From Neocallimastix lanati (nom. inval.) (taxonomy: Eukaryota > Neocallimastigomycota > Neocallimastigomycetes > Neocallimastigales > Neocallimastigaceae), in contig JACVTC010000014.1 in NCBI GenBank assembly GCA_016946835.1, forward strand, positions 1,289,001 through 1,353,000: a stretch of 64,000 bases of DNA. The letters run 5' to 3'. The notes under the pieces are model-generated. The model did no database searches, had not been told where the DNA came from, and saw only the letters and a program-made list of their open reading frames with translations. A program made the position numbers and the translations under genes. Below are positions 22,749 through 34,267 of this stretch, in pieces. Position 1 is the stretch's first letter. Every line of letters starts with the position of its first letter.

Positions 22749-24056
22749 TTATTTCATAGAAGATGAAGATGATGTTCTTTGATGTTGATATTGTTGAAGC
22801 ATTTGGATATCAAATGAAGGACGTCTTCTACTTTGTGAAGCTAAAATATTTTTTGTATCATTAACTGATAAAGAAGACACCATGGAAATAGGTAAAGTTT
22901 CAACCTTATTTTCATGATATAGATTTTGTTTGGTATTTCTTAGTTGTTGTGTGTAAGAAAGACTTGGACTTTGAGATATAGATCCATTTCTTGAAGATTG
23001 AGACTTAGATCTACAATGATTACTTGGTGAATAAGCACTATAACCAGGTCCAGATTTTGGAGTTTGAGGAACGGGTGGTAATGCTTCATTAATGTACTTT
23101 TGACGAATGATTGTTTTCTTTATAGCTCGATACCACATATCACGATCTTCTGGATCTTCAGCTTGAAGAACAACTTGATGACTTTTATTATCTTTATAGA
23201 CTTCTAATTCTATTATTTTTGAATTTTTATCCTTAGCAGATGAATTTTCTTTGATATCCTTAATCTTTGTTTTTGAATCAAACTTTATGAAACCTTTAGC
23301 TCTAGCAAAAGGTTCATTAGATTTGAAATAATATAAACCCTCAGAATTCATAACAAAGTAATATTTCTTATTATTTTTTATGAAACCAGCAGAAGTTATT
23401 CTAGATAACCAACCACTAGCTAATTCAAAAGATAAAGTTTGTAAGGTAACAGATGAAATATCAGGTTTAATAGATACAGTCTTAGAGTCGTTTACTGAAG
23501 CACATGATTGACTGAAAGAGTAATTAGAACTTGTTGGTGAGAATATTAAAGAGTCTGTGGTATCTTGACTTCCTCTTCTTTCATAATTATAATTTCTTGG
23601 AGATAATTGAATACCACTACCACTAGAATGACTTCTAGAATGTATTTTATAATCAGTTTGAATCTTCAATTGTCCAACATGTTTTGTTCTTGTTCCATTC
23701 ATATTATTAATACTACTTTGAGAACTATCGCCATTGTTATAATAATAATCAGAAGTTACAGGAGTACCAAAATTACTATAACTATAACTATTACTATTTG
23801 AGCTATCATTGTTGAAGTATTCATCATTATAATATTCATCATTGTAGTATTCATCCGATCTTAACGTATTAGGAATTTCAGTAGTAGCAAAATATGTTAT
23901 ATTCTTATTATAGGAATTATTTAAATTTGGGTAGTAGTTCTCAGGGTTAATAGATTTATTTATTGATCTTTTAATAGTAGGTAGCTGATTACCTTGAAGG
24001 TTATCATTTTGAATTTTTAAATTATCCATAGGTTGATTTAACTTCTTTATTTCCAT
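22749..24056 (-). CDS. PH-domain protein with disordered Ser/Asn-rich flanks
   Basis: 435 residues, no intron. Residues 1-205 are low-complexity Asn/Ser/Tyr-rich. Residues about 211-321 form a pleckstrin-homology domain: ELASGWLSRI, KKYYFVMNSEGLYYF, a basic/charged middle, and the terminal helix with the invariant Trp (DPEDRDMWYRAIKK). The C-terminal 110 residues are Ser/Gln-rich with proline patches (EALPPVPQTPKSGPGY), possible SH3 or WW ligands. PH domains bind phosphoinositides or proteins and recruit their owner to membranes; the lipid preference cannot be told. No enzymatic domain is visible, so a signalling scaffold or adaptor is the best guess. Confidence 0.85.
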   Translation of the reverse strand: MEIKKLNQPMDNLKIQNDNLQGNQLPTIKRSINKSINPENYYPNLNNSYNKNITYFATTEIPNTLRSDEYYNDEYYNDEYFNNDSSNSNSYSYSNFGTPVTSDYYYNNGDSSQSSINNMNGTRTKHVGQLKIQTDYKIHSRSHSSGSGIQLSPRNYNYERRGSQDTTDSLIFSPTSSNYSFSQSCASVNDSKTVSIKPDISSVTLQTLSFELASGWLSRITSAGFIKNNKKYYFVMNSEGLYYFKSNEPFARAKGFIKFDSKTKIKDIKENSSAKDKNSKIIELEVYKDNKSHQVVLQAEDPEDRDMWYRAIKKTIIRQKYINEALPPVPQTPKSGPGYSAYSPSNHCRSKSQSSRNGSISQSPSLSYTQQLRNTKQNLYHENKVETLPISMVSSLSVNDTKNILASQSRRRPSFDIQMLQQYQHQRTSSSSSMK

Positions 24057-24719
24057 TAATGATTACTATAAAATTTAAAACTTTATTACTATTTTTTATT
24101 TAAAAAAAATAACGATTTTCTTTATTACTTCAAGAAAAAAAAATTAATTATATATATGATAAAATTGAATATGTTTTTAAATATTTTTAATTTGGTTCAA
24201 GATTTATCCTTTTATTTAAAAATCCTTTATATATAGATTTTTTCCCCTTGGAAAAAAAAATATACCTATATTTATTTAATTGAATTGATAATATATATTA
24301 ATATATACTATAATTTATCATACTAAATCAAATTTTTCTAAAATTCCAATTATAGTTAAATTAATTTATCTATATTATTAATTATTGAAGATTGATAAAA
24401 GATATTTTTTAATATATATTATATAATTATTTATTATAAATTTTAATTTTTAATTTTATATTTATATACATTATTAATTATGTTATTAATAAATATTCAA
24501 AAGAAATTCCATAATGATAGAATTTAATAAATAAATTTATATTTTAATATAATATAAATATAAATATAAGTATTTAAAATAATATTTTATTTTAATAATT
24601 TTAAATATTAATATAAATATTGATTGAATAAGTGTAACTTTACTTTTATTCTACAAAAGAACACCATACTGAAAATAAAATTTTTATTTGCTATTACTAC
24701 AATTTTTTATTTGTTTCCT

Positions 24720-24750
<31 letters not shown>

Positions 24751-24789
24751 GTATTTATTTATTTATTTACTATTTATTATTTATTATTA

Positions 24790-24945
24790 ATTATTTATTA
24801 TTTATTATTTATTAATAAATACTCGTAATTATTTATTATTTATTATTTATTATTTATTAATAAATACTCGTTATTATTTATTATTTATTAATAAATACTC
24901 GTTATTATTTATTATTTATTAATAAATACTCGTTATTATTTATTA
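24790..24945. repeat. Tandem 31-bp-type repeat with TTAATAAATACTCG core
   Basis: Four occurrences of TTAATAAATACTCG(T/A) spaced by TTATTTATTATTTATT-like sequence. The last three are about 31 bp apart. The TACTCG hexamer stands out in an otherwise A/T-only block. Confidence 0.75.
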
Positions 24946-25431
24946 TTTATTATTTATTATTTATTAATTATTTACTATTAATTATTATTTTTTATTTATT
25001 ATTTATTATTTATTAATTATTTACTATTAATTATTATTTTTTATTTATTATTTATTATTTATTTATTATTAATTATTAATTATTAATAATTATTTATTAT
25101 TTATTATTTATTATTTATTTATTATTATTTATTATTTATTATTTATTGTTTTTTAATTATTATTTATTATTAATTATTAATAATTATTTTATTATTTATT
25201 ATTTATTATTTTATTTATTATTATTTATTATTTATTATTTATTGTTTTTTAATTATTATTTATTATTTTTTAATTATTATTTATTATTTATTATTATAAT
25301 AATTTATTTTAAAATAATTTTTATTTTAATTACATTAATTAATTAATTAATTTTATTGGGACACATTTTCCTTATTGTTTTTTTTTTTAAACTAAATGTT
25401 TTTCTTATTATCAGTTTATAAATATTATATT

Positions 25432-25481
25432 ACCCTTTTTTATATATTGGAATTTAAATAAATACCAATATATAAAAGGGT
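25432..25481. other. Long inverted repeat (hairpin) with CCC/GGG ends
   Basis: Left arm ACCCTTTTTTATATATTGG (25432-25450) and right arm CCAATATATAAAAGGGT (25465-25481) pair fully except for two extra T, with a 14-nt loop. It could be a small foldback element or an RNA hairpin. Confidence 0.65.
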
Positions 25482-26093
25482 ATATTTATTTATTAAATAT
25501 ATTTTATAGTATTATATTTTACTATTGATAATATTAAATGTATTATTAAATATTAATAATTCAAATAATACCTAATTAAAAATTGTTTACTTTTTTTTAT
25601 TATGTTAATATTTAATAAAATATTTATTTAATCTTTAATATCATATGAATGAAAATAATAAATTAATAACTACATAAGAATAAATTGAATTAATGAGATT
25701 ATTGAACTAATATAGCTTAATTAATTATTATTCAGATAATTTAAAGTTTCTGTATTGTACAACTTTTGTTCGAATTTCTTGGTGCTTTTATTTTAGTTAT
25801 TTTTTTATTAACAATTAAATTATCCATATTTTCATATATTAAATCATATATTTTTAATTGTTCATATTATAATATTGTTTATTAATAATTTATTATTTTA
25901 TTCATTTTTCTTCAAAGAAAGTTTCTTTTTTTTTCCAATCAAATTATATTTAATATTATTTATATTATATAAAATAAGAAATAAATAGAAAAAATATTTA
26001 GATAAAAAACTTACCATTTATAATATAAAATAGTTGTCAATTTTATATATTACTAATTATTCAATTTAATATTACTTTTCTTCTTTTATTTTC

Positions 26094-26133
<40 letters not shown>

Positions 26134-27638
26134 TGAATATATAACTTTTTTCTTTTTCTTTCTAATTAAAAAAAAATTGATATAATATTTATTATTAATA
26201 TTATTTGAAAAAAAAAATTAAGAGGTATTCGCACTTTTAATATATATTTTTAAGATTAGTACTATTTAATTTTTTTTTTTTTTTTTTTTTTTTTTTTGAT
26301 TTTTTAATATAGATTCTTATATTATTTATATAAAAAAATTAATATTTCAAATGAAATTAAAATTTAACAATTATTTCGCCTTTTAAATCATTTCAATAAC
26401 AATGGTCGTCCTATATTTAATTAATATAACATAAACAAATTAAAGTTTACAGAAATCCTATTTATTATTTTTAATTATTATATTATTATATCTTTATATT
26501 CTAACATAATAATTTTTAAAAATATTAATAATACATTTAAAGATAAATAAAGTTTATTATTTATCTATATATATGATTAAATTAACATAATAATTTAATT
26601 TTAAACATTTTTTATTTTTTGTACTTTTCATTAATATTTTTTTTTGACAAAATTTATTCTATATTAATTAAATTAAATTAATTTATTATTATTAGTATTT
26701 ATTAATTTTTATTTACTTTTACTTTACTTTTCTCTTTTTATTTTGTTCTTGCTTTTGTTTTTTTTTTGTTTTGTTTTTTTATATATATATATAATTTAAT
26801 AAATTTTAACTTTAATATTAAAATTTAAAAAAAAAAAAAAAAATTTATATTAATTATAATATACTTCATTTAACAAACTATTTAAATATAATAATTATTA
26901 CAAATTAGAAAAAAAAAATATTTATGTAATTAATATTATTATTTCAACAAAATTTATATTATATTATATTCATATTTTTCCTTGTAATTATTTGAAAGTT
27001 AATTACTTTTTATATGATTGAATATAAATGGTTTAAGAGTCTTAAAAAATTAATAAGTAATAATATAAGATATTGGTACTTTTAAATTGTCATTTTTAAA
27101 ATATTTACTATAATGAATAGAATATTTCTAATATATTGTTAAAATATTTTATGCCTACCAATACATATTCATATGATATTATTTCTTTTCATATTATTTT
27201 TTCTATTTGCTTCATATGATCTTATCAGTACAAACTATATAATTTAAAGTAGTAAATTAAAAAATACACTGTTTTAATTATAAATAATTAAAAAAATGTA
27301 TAAAAAAGTAATATATAATATAAAAGAAACAATAAATATATTGACAATAAAAATAATAAATAGGATTTAATATTATATATTGTACTTATAAATTTTATAT
27401 TAGATTTTAATTATTTTTATAATACATTAATTAAAATTTATTCATTTATGTACTAATTATTTATCTGTTGAACTATTTATTTATCAATTTATTTATTTAT
27501 TTATTTATTTATCCATTTATTTATTTATTTATCTTTATTTTTTATTTGTTTATCAATTTATTAATTTATTTATTTATTAATGTGCTTATCTAGAAATCTA
27601 TCTATCCATTCATTTAATTATTTATTTGAATATCTATA

Positions 27639-27639
<1 letters not shown>

Positions 27640-27683
<44 letters not shown>
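27640..27683. repeat. (ATT)n microsatellite, left host array of copia element 2
   Basis: About 14 units end directly at the LTR start; (ATT)n continues after the right LTR. Confidence 0.95.
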
Positions 27684-27684
<1 letters not shown>

Positions 27685-27847
27685 GTTAAAGTATTAAATA
27701 ATATAAATAAATAAACTTAATAATTTAGGTTTATAATTAAATAATAGAAAATATAAATCATAAATATTTATGTAAAAAACTAAACTTAAAATGTAAATTA
27801 ACATTATTTATGTTAATACATAGTTAAATGTAAATCATTAGATTTAT

Positions 27848-27892
27848 CATGCGCATGTAAATAGTTTCTTTATTCTTGTTTATTCACGTGAA
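27848..27892 (+). promoter_or_regulatory. Paired palindromic sites in U3 of element 2 LTR
   Basis: CATGCGCATG (27848-27857) and TTCACGTGAA (27883-27892), 35 bp apart start to start, lie just upstream of the TATA box. CACGTG is the classic bHLH E-box. Both are repeated in the right LTR (about 33670-33714). Factor binding is inferred. Confidence 0.55.
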
Positions 27893-27933
27893 ATAGTTAT
27901 ATAGTTTATATAAAAATAATTGTTTATTTTATA

Positions 27934-27956
27934 GACGAAAATTCGCGACTTTCGTC
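27934..27956 (+). other. Stem-loop at the likely transcript start of element 2
   Basis: GACGAAA, a loop containing TCGCGA, then TTTCGTC. It begins about 25 bp after the TATA box, so it would sit at or near the 5' end of the RNA and, through the R region, near its 3' end. Confidence 0.5.
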
Positions 27957-28022
27957 AATAAGTAATTTTTTAATAAATAAATAAATGTATAAATTATTAA
28001 TAACTAAATAAATTACTTTAAT

Positions 28023-28038
28023 AGATTAAGAGTCTCAT
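28023..28038 (+). other. Primer-binding site of element 2, tRNA-Lys(CUU) anticodon-arm type
   Basis: GATTAAGAGTCTCAT directly follows the LTR, identical to the site in elements 1 and 3. Downstream sequences differ between elements, so the match is confined to the putative primer footprint. Confidence 0.75.
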
Positions 28039-28210
28039 CTGTACTCTTAACATTCTCATATAATATTGATAAAATAATATAAAATATCTTTATTAAAATA
28101 AAATATTAATTAAATAAAATATTAATAAAATTACATAATAAAAACACAAAATAATCTTCTTAAAACCCAAATATATAATAATATTAATTATTAAATTAAA
28201 AATCAATTAA

Positions 28211-31200
28211 ATGAGTGATTTTATCCCGTTCAAAAAGGAAGCCATATTGAATGGCAAAAATTTTAATATATGGTATGATAATTTAACGGACATATTGGAG
28301 AAAGATGACTTAGCTGAATATCTAACTAAAGATATATTGGAAGAAGCCAAAAGGGACAATACCAAAAAGGAAGAAGAAATAAAGGAAATCAAGAAAACGA
28401 ACACAAAAGTCCGTTATATTATTAAAAATACCATAAATTCCAAAATCCATGAAGATATTATTGGCATGAACACTCCATATGCCATAATAAATTATCTAAG
28501 AGAAGAATACAAATTAAGTGAGAATGACATGACTCAATGGATTAGTAAACTTAAAAATGTCAAAGCTGAAAAGGAAACAGAAATACCTTCAGCTATTAAG
28601 GAAATCTTTAAATTATTTAATGGCATGAACTCCTCCGGAAATATTATCTCCGAAAAAGAAAAAGTAAAATATTTATTAAGAGCATTACCAAAAAGTTATA
28701 AAATGAAATTAACTTTAAATGGTAATGAAACAGCCGAAGAATTAAAAACAACTATAGTAAAAGATATAAACACCTGGTTATATGTCGATGAACAAACAGA
28801 TAAAGACCAACGATCATATGATCCAATGGACATCGACTATGCTGGGAAACTTGGATACAAGAATAGGAAAAATTTAAAAAACAAGAACAATAATAAAAAT
28901 TTTTCCAAAAAAGGAAATCCAAGTAAACAAAACAACAAAGAAAAATTTAATAATAATAAATATAACAATAATAATAAATACTGCGAAATCTGTGAAAGGA
29001 GGGGTCATTCTACCAAAGAATGTAGGTATAATCCAAGAAACCCAAATGGATTATACAATAAATACTACATTCAAGATGAACAAAAATTAAATAATTATCA
29101 CACTCATAATAATTGGCATAATGGAAGACCCATAAGATATATTAATTTAAATGATGAATATAATGAAAATATATCTTATGATGATATAAAGCCAATGTTT
29201 TATAAATATTATAATCCTAAAAGCAAAGGAAAATATGTGGATGATGATGATTCAGATGAATATCAAGAATCTGAAAAATCAAATTGTTTCATAAATTATG
29301 ATAAAGAAGACGTTAAAAATGAAGTTTTAATTAAAAATAATATAATAACACGAGTAGAAAATAAATTAAATTTAGCTAATGAAATTTTTATAAATAATAT
29401 TAATAAAAAGGAAATAAATACAAATAATACAAATGAAATTTTTAATATTAATTACAATAAAAAAGAAACATCAGAATGGTTATATGATTCAGGTGCTGGT
29501 GAACATATAACTAATGATCTAAGTCTGCTTAAAAATTTTAAAAAAGAAAAAATAAAGTTAAGATGTGCAAATAATACTTATTGCTATTTTGAAGGCCATG
29601 GTGAATTTGAATTTACTATTAATAATTATCATTTTAAATTTAACAAAGTATTATATTCAAAAGATGTAGCTAAAAATATTATTAGTGGAATAGAATGGGC
29701 AAAACAAGATGTTAAAACCTTGACAGAAAAGGATAAACACAATAATATTATCCTCAGAATTTTAGATAACAATTATAATATTATTGCCACATTCCAAGCT
29801 AATAATAACAATGAAGTTAAAATTGTAGTTACTCATTTCAATATTGAAAATGAAAGAAATAATAAAAATAATCTTATGGCAATCCAAAATTTTCGGAATG
29901 CTGAAGAGTTAACTTGGCATCGACGGCTTGGTCATTTCTACCAAGAAGATTTGAAGAATTATCTAAATAATCATGAAATTAACTTAGATAAGTGTGATGA
30001 TTGCAAAATTGCGAAAATGAAACGCAATCCACACAATAAAACTCCTCCTAGAGCTAAAGAGATCTTAGAAGTTATACATTCAGATATTATTGGTCCTATT
30101 AACACATCTTATACTGGAAAAAGATTCATTCTTACTATCTTAGATGAAGCTTCTAGAAAATCATGGGTTTTTATAATGAAGAGTAAATCAGAAGCTACTG
30201 ATATTATTATCAATACCTTAAGAATGCTTAATAATAAATATAAGGATCATAAAATTAAAGTTTTTAAATCGGATAACGCAAAGGAATATAAAAACAAGAA
30301 AATTGATTCCTTTTGCAATGAAAATGGAATTGAAAAAGTATTCTCTCCTCCGTATAATCCTGAAAATAATGGACTATGTGAAAGATTTAATCTTACTATT
30401 GTTTCCTGCGCGAAAACCTTGTTATATTGGAGTGGACTTAGTGAAAACTTCTGGGACTTTGCGATATTATACGCTAACTATATATACAACAAAGTTCCTC
30501 ATTCTGGAATTCATAACAAAATTCCAGATGAAATATTCTACAAAAACAAAGTAAAAATTAATCACATCAAGGTATTCGGTTGTATCACCTTCTATATTGA
30601 CAGAAGCCAAAATAAATCCAAATTTTCACCTAATTCTAAGAAAGGAATTTTTCTTGGATTTAGTGAAAAAACTAATAGCTATATTATTATGGATTTCAAT
30701 GATAATTCAATTCATTATTGTAGAGAAATTTACTGTTTAGAAGATACTCCTGCTAATGTAAAATTAGCAAACAATAAATCAAATCAATATGGTGATCAGG
30801 AATTTCTTACTTTTGATTTTTATTTTTCGAAGAATTTACCAGACTCATCTGGTGGAGAAAATCATAAAGCTGGTAACCATAGTAGTAAACCTTCTGAAAA
30901 TAAATTTAATAACAACAACAAAGAAAATAGCAAAAATACCAAAGAAAATTATTCATCATTACCTATCACAAACAATGATGATTTACAAGAAAATTTAAAT
31001 AAGGACAATTCCCCTAAAAGAGATAAAGGGAAAAGCCCAGAGACTGAGGATTCTAACGATACCAATATCAATAATAATATTGGTAAGGACAAAGAAATAA
31101 AAATCGCAGAAGAAGAGACCCAAAACTACAAAAATCAAGAAAATTTCAAAAATCATTCTGATGAAAATTTTTCTGATAATAAAAATTTTTCAAAAAATGA

Positions 31201-33493
31201 AGAAAATTCAATAAACAAAAACAAAAATTTTAATGAAACCTTATCGAATAATAATTCTAATCAAGAGAAAAATTTTTCTGAAAATTCAAATATAAATAAG
31301 GTTAAAAATTCTAAAACTCAAAATAATAATAAAATTACTGATGAAGAAAAATTTTTTGATATTAACGACAAAACCTTATTTAATAAAAAATCCAATAATC
31401 AAGGAAAAGTTAATGAACAAACCAATATGTCTTCAAATAAATCTAATATAATTAAAGAAAATTTTAATAAAAATTTTTCTGAAACAAATATTAAAAATAA
31501 TATATCTACCAGTACTACTGATAATATATCTAAATCCAAAAATTTTTCAAACCCAAATTATTATAATTTTCCTTCTTCTTCTCAAGAAAATACTATGTTT
31601 AATAGAAATAATATTATCTCTTCTTACATCGACAAAAAGTTCCCTTTTAATGGCAGAAGAAGTGTTAAAGAACTACATATAGATAACCAAAATTATTTTA
31701 ATACAAATTCATTCAATAGAATTAATTTACCTCATCATAGGAGCAATTTTCATTTCAAAAATAATAAAAATTTTGAAAATGGAAATATTGATTACTTATT
31801 TTCAAATAATCATTTTAAAATTAAGAAAAATAATTATTTACATATTAAAAAACAGTTTAATTTTAAAAAACACGGAAGGTCACTTTCGGACGATTTAACA
31901 CCTTCCCAATCACAAAAATTTCGTAGATCAAACTTTAATTCAAAAATTATTGCTACTTTGGACAATTTTGTGCCCCAATCATTTTTCCAAGCCACAAATT
32001 GTAAAGACCACGTTCTATGGGAAAAAGCTATGGATAACGAACTGGATAATCTTTATACTAATAAAATTATGACTTTTGTGAACAATATTCCAGATGGTAA
32101 GAAACCCATTCCTTCCAAATGGGTCTACGCTCTTAAGACTGATGGTCTTGGCCATATTATTAAACATAAAGCTCGTTTTGTCGCTAAAGGTTTCTCTCAA
32201 AAATATGGCATTGATTATGAGTTGACTTTCTCTCCTACCCTTAATATCGATTGTTTAAAACTTCTTATCTCCTTAGCTGCTAAATTTAAATGGGACATTC
32301 TCCAATTAGATATCAAAGCTGCGTATCTCAACGCGGATTTAGACAAAGATATCTATGTCAAAATTCCCCCTGGAGATCCTAACTTTGGGAGGGGATATTG
32401 GAAATTGAACAAAGCATTATACGGTTTAAAACAATCTGGCCGACAATGGTATAATACCATCTCTAAATTTTTAATTGAACAAGGAATGGAGCAACTAAAA
32501 TCTGAAAGTTGCGTTTTTAAGAAAATCGTAAATGGAAAATTAGTCTGTATAATTGGCTTATACGTAGACGATATGATTGTTACTGGAGAAAAGGAAGAAA
32601 TTAACAAAATCTTCAATAAAATTAAAAACAAATTCAAGATCTCAAAATCTGGTCCAATAGACTACTTATTGGGAATTAAAGTTGAAAATAGAAATAACAC
32701 TTATACATTATCTCAAACACAATTTATAGAAAATATTTTAAAAACATTTAATATCAATAACAAAAGACTAAGAAAAACACCATGTGTTGGTGATAATACA
32801 ATATCAGAAAATAACCAACCATTCAACAAAACAAAATATAAAAGTGCAATTGGTATGTTAATTTATTTATCAAAATGTACCAGACCCGACATTGCATTTT
32901 CAGTCAACAAAGCTGCCAGAAATTCAGAAAATCCAACAGTATCTGACTGGCACAAAGTTATTGCAATATTACAATATTTAAAAAATACCAAAAATTACAA
33001 AATTAAATATGATGGCACTGGTAACATTGTAGGTTACACAGATTCAGACTTCGCTGGTGACGTTACTGACAGAAAATCAACATCTGGTAATATTATCTTA
33101 ATGGGAAATAATCCAATATCCTGGACCTCGAAAAAACAGTCAGTTGTCGCCACATCAACAGCAGAAGCTGAATACATAAGTGCGTCAGTATGTATCAAGA
33201 AATTATTAAGAATTAAAAATATATTATACGAATTACTCAAATTTAATAAACCACTAACATTATTCACAGACAATAATGCAAGTAAAATTTCAATGGAAAA
33301 TGGAGAATTAAATCCAAAATTAAAACATATTTCAATTAAATATCACTTTAATAGAGACAATATTGAGAAAAATTTAATTAAATTAAAATATATCAGTACT
33401 GATAAAATGCTAGCTGACACATTAACAAAATGTGTAAATGGTACTAAAATGACAACCTTTGCAAATCAAATTTTCATTACAAATGAAAACTGA
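28211..33493 (+). CDS. Copia element 2 gag-pol polyprotein, intact
   Basis: 1760 residues in one frame. Gag (about 1-230) resembles element 1 (LNGKNFNIWYD) and is followed by a CCHC knuckle (257-271, CEICERRGHSTKEC). The protease has the canonical DSGAGEH (about 425). The HHCC zinc site (TWHRRLGHF, then CDDCKIAK) lies near 566-600. The integrase triad is at SDIIGP (about 623), SDNAKEY and NGLCERF (about 722). An Asn/Ser/Lys-rich linker of about 380 residues follows. RT has QLDIKAAYLNADL and YVDDMIVTG (1451-1454), and RNase H has DSDFAGD, STAEAEYIS and FTDN. All catalytic residues I can check are present. The Asn-rich linker is the main extra length over typical copia polyproteins. Confidence 0.96.
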   Translation: MSDFIPFKKEAILNGKNFNIWYDNLTDILEKDDLAEYLTKDILEEAKRDNTKKEEEIKEIKKTNTKVRYIIKNTINSKIHEDIIGMNTPYAIINYLREEYKLSENDMTQWISKLKNVKAEKETEIPSAIKEIFKLFNGMNSSGNIISEKEKVKYLLRALPKSYKMKLTLNGNETAEELKTTIVKDINTWLYVDEQTDKDQRSYDPMDIDYAGKLGYKNRKNLKNKNNNKNFSKKGNPSKQNNKEKFNNNKYNNNNKYCEICERRGHSTKECRYNPRNPNGLYNKYYIQDEQKLNNYHTHNNWHNGRPIRYINLNDEYNENISYDDIKPMFYKYYNPKSKGKYVDDDDSDEYQESEKSNCFINYDKEDVKNEVLIKNNIITRVENKLNLANEIFINNINKKEINTNNTNEIFNINYNKKETSEWLYDSGAGEHITNDLSLLKNFKKEKIKLRCANNTYCYFEGHGEFEFTINNYHFKFNKVLYSKDVAKNIISGIEWAKQDVKTLTEKDKHNNIILRILDNNYNIIATFQANNNNEVKIVVTHFNIENERNNKNNLMAIQNFRNAEELTWHRRLGHFYQEDLKNYLNNHEINLDKCDDCKIAKMKRNPHNKTPPRAKEILEVIHSDIIGPINTSYTGKRFILTILDEASRKSWVFIMKSKSEATDIIINTLRMLNNKYKDHKIKVFKSDNAKEYKNKKIDSFCNENGIEKVFSPPYNPENNGLCERFNLTIVSCAKTLLYWSGLSENFWDFAILYANYIYNKVPHSGIHNKIPDEIFYKNKVKINHIKVFGCITFYIDRSQNKSKFSPNSKKGIFLGFSEKTNSYIIMDFNDNSIHYCREIYCLEDTPANVKLANNKSNQYGDQEFLTFDFYFSKNLPDSSGGENHKAGNHSSKPSENKFNNNNKENSKNTKENYSSLPITNNDDLQENLNKDNSPKRDKGKSPETEDSNDTNINNNIGKDKEIKIAEEETQNYKNQENFKNHSDENFSDNKNFSKNEENSINKNKNFNETLSNNNSNQEKNFSENSNINKVKNSKTQNNNKITDEEKFFDINDKTLFNKKSNNQGKVNEQTNMSSNKSNIIKENFNKNFSETNIKNNISTSTTDNISKSKNFSNPNYYNFPSSSQENTMFNRNNIISSYIDKKFPFNGRRSVKELHIDNQNYFNTNSFNRINLPHHRSNFHFKNNKNFENGNIDYLFSNNHFKIKKNNYLHIKKQFNFKKHGRSLSDDLTPSQSQKFRRSNFNSKIIATLDNFVPQSFFQATNCKDHVLWEKAMDNELDNLYTNKIMTFVNNIPDGKKPIPSKWVYALKTDGLGHIIKHKARFVAKGFSQKYGIDYELTFSPTLNIDCLKLLISLAAKFKWDILQLDIKAAYLNADLDKDIYVKIPPGDPNFGRGYWKLNKALYGLKQSGRQWYNTISKFLIEQGMEQLKSESCVFKKIVNGKLVCIIGLYVDDMIVTGEKEEINKIFNKIKNKFKISKSGPIDYLLGIKVENRNNTYTLSQTQFIENILKTFNINNKRLRKTPCVGDNTISENNQPFNKTKYKSAIGMLIYLSKCTRPDIAFSVNKAARNSENPTVSDWHKVIAILQYLKNTKNYKIKYDGTGNIVGYTDSDFAGDVTDRKSTSGNIILMGNNPISWTSKKQSVVATSTAEAEYISASVCIKKLLRIKNILYELLKFNKPLTLFTDNNASKISMENGELNPKLKHISIKYHFNRDNIEKNLIKLKYISTDKMLADTLTKCVNGTKMTTFANQIFITNEN

Positions 33494-33505
33494 TTTGAGG
33501 GGGAG

Positions 33506-33845
33506 TGTTAAAGTATTAAATAATATAAATAAATAAACTTAATAATTTAGGTTTATAATTAAATAATAGAAAATATAAATCATAAATATTTATGTAAAAA
33601 ACTAAACTTAAAATGTAAATTAACATTATTTATGTTAATACATAGTTAAATGTAAATCATTAGATTTATCATGCGCATGTAAATAGTTTCTTTATTCTTG
33701 TTTATTCACGTGAAATAGTTATATAGTTTATATAAAAATAATTGTTTATTTTATAGACGAAAATTCGCGACTTTCGTCAATAAGTAATTTTTTAATAAAT
33801 AAATAAATGTATAAATTATTAATAACTAAATAAATTACTTTAATA
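33506..33845 (+). repeat. 3' LTR of copia element 2
   Basis: 340 bp, same length and sequence as the 5' LTR as far as I can compare by eye. Confidence 0.95.
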
Positions 33846-34256
<411 letters not shown>

Positions 34257-34267
34257 TTCCCCCTTAA

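Larger units (their letters stand above)
24057..27683. other. Long AT-rich intergenic region
   Basis: 3.6 kb without a recognisable gene. It contains a TTATT/TTTATT low-complexity block at 24700-25350, the 31-bp tandem repeat and the hairpin listed separately, A and T tracts near 26100-26135 and 26270-26300, and TTTA runs near 27470-27560. It ends in the (ATT)n array hosting element 2. Any upstream element of the PH gene would be at its left edge. Confidence 0.55.
27684..28023 (+). repeat. 5' LTR of copia element 2
   Basis: 340 bp. In order it carries two perfect 10-bp palindromes (27848-27857 and 27883-27892), a TATATAAAA box (about 27907) and a stem-loop (27934-27956), a compact promoter arrangement in otherwise plain AT-rich sequence. 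Confidence 0.95.
27684..33845 (+). mobile_element. Complete, apparently young Ty1/copia LTR retrotransposon, element 2
   Basis: LTRs of 340 bp each (27684-28023 and 33506-33845) appear identical base for base. Between them are a PBS, a 1760-codon gag-pol frame without a break, and the polypurine tract TTTGAGGGGGAG (33494-33505). ATTAT flanks both ends (27679-27683 and 33846-33850), inside an ATT array. LTRs start TGTTA and end TAATA. This is the best candidate for an active element in the window. Confidence 0.97.

Noticed and set aside
24790-24945. CRISPR-like array
   Set aside because: Units are contiguous A/T-rich tandem repeats without unique spacers, in a eukaryotic genome.
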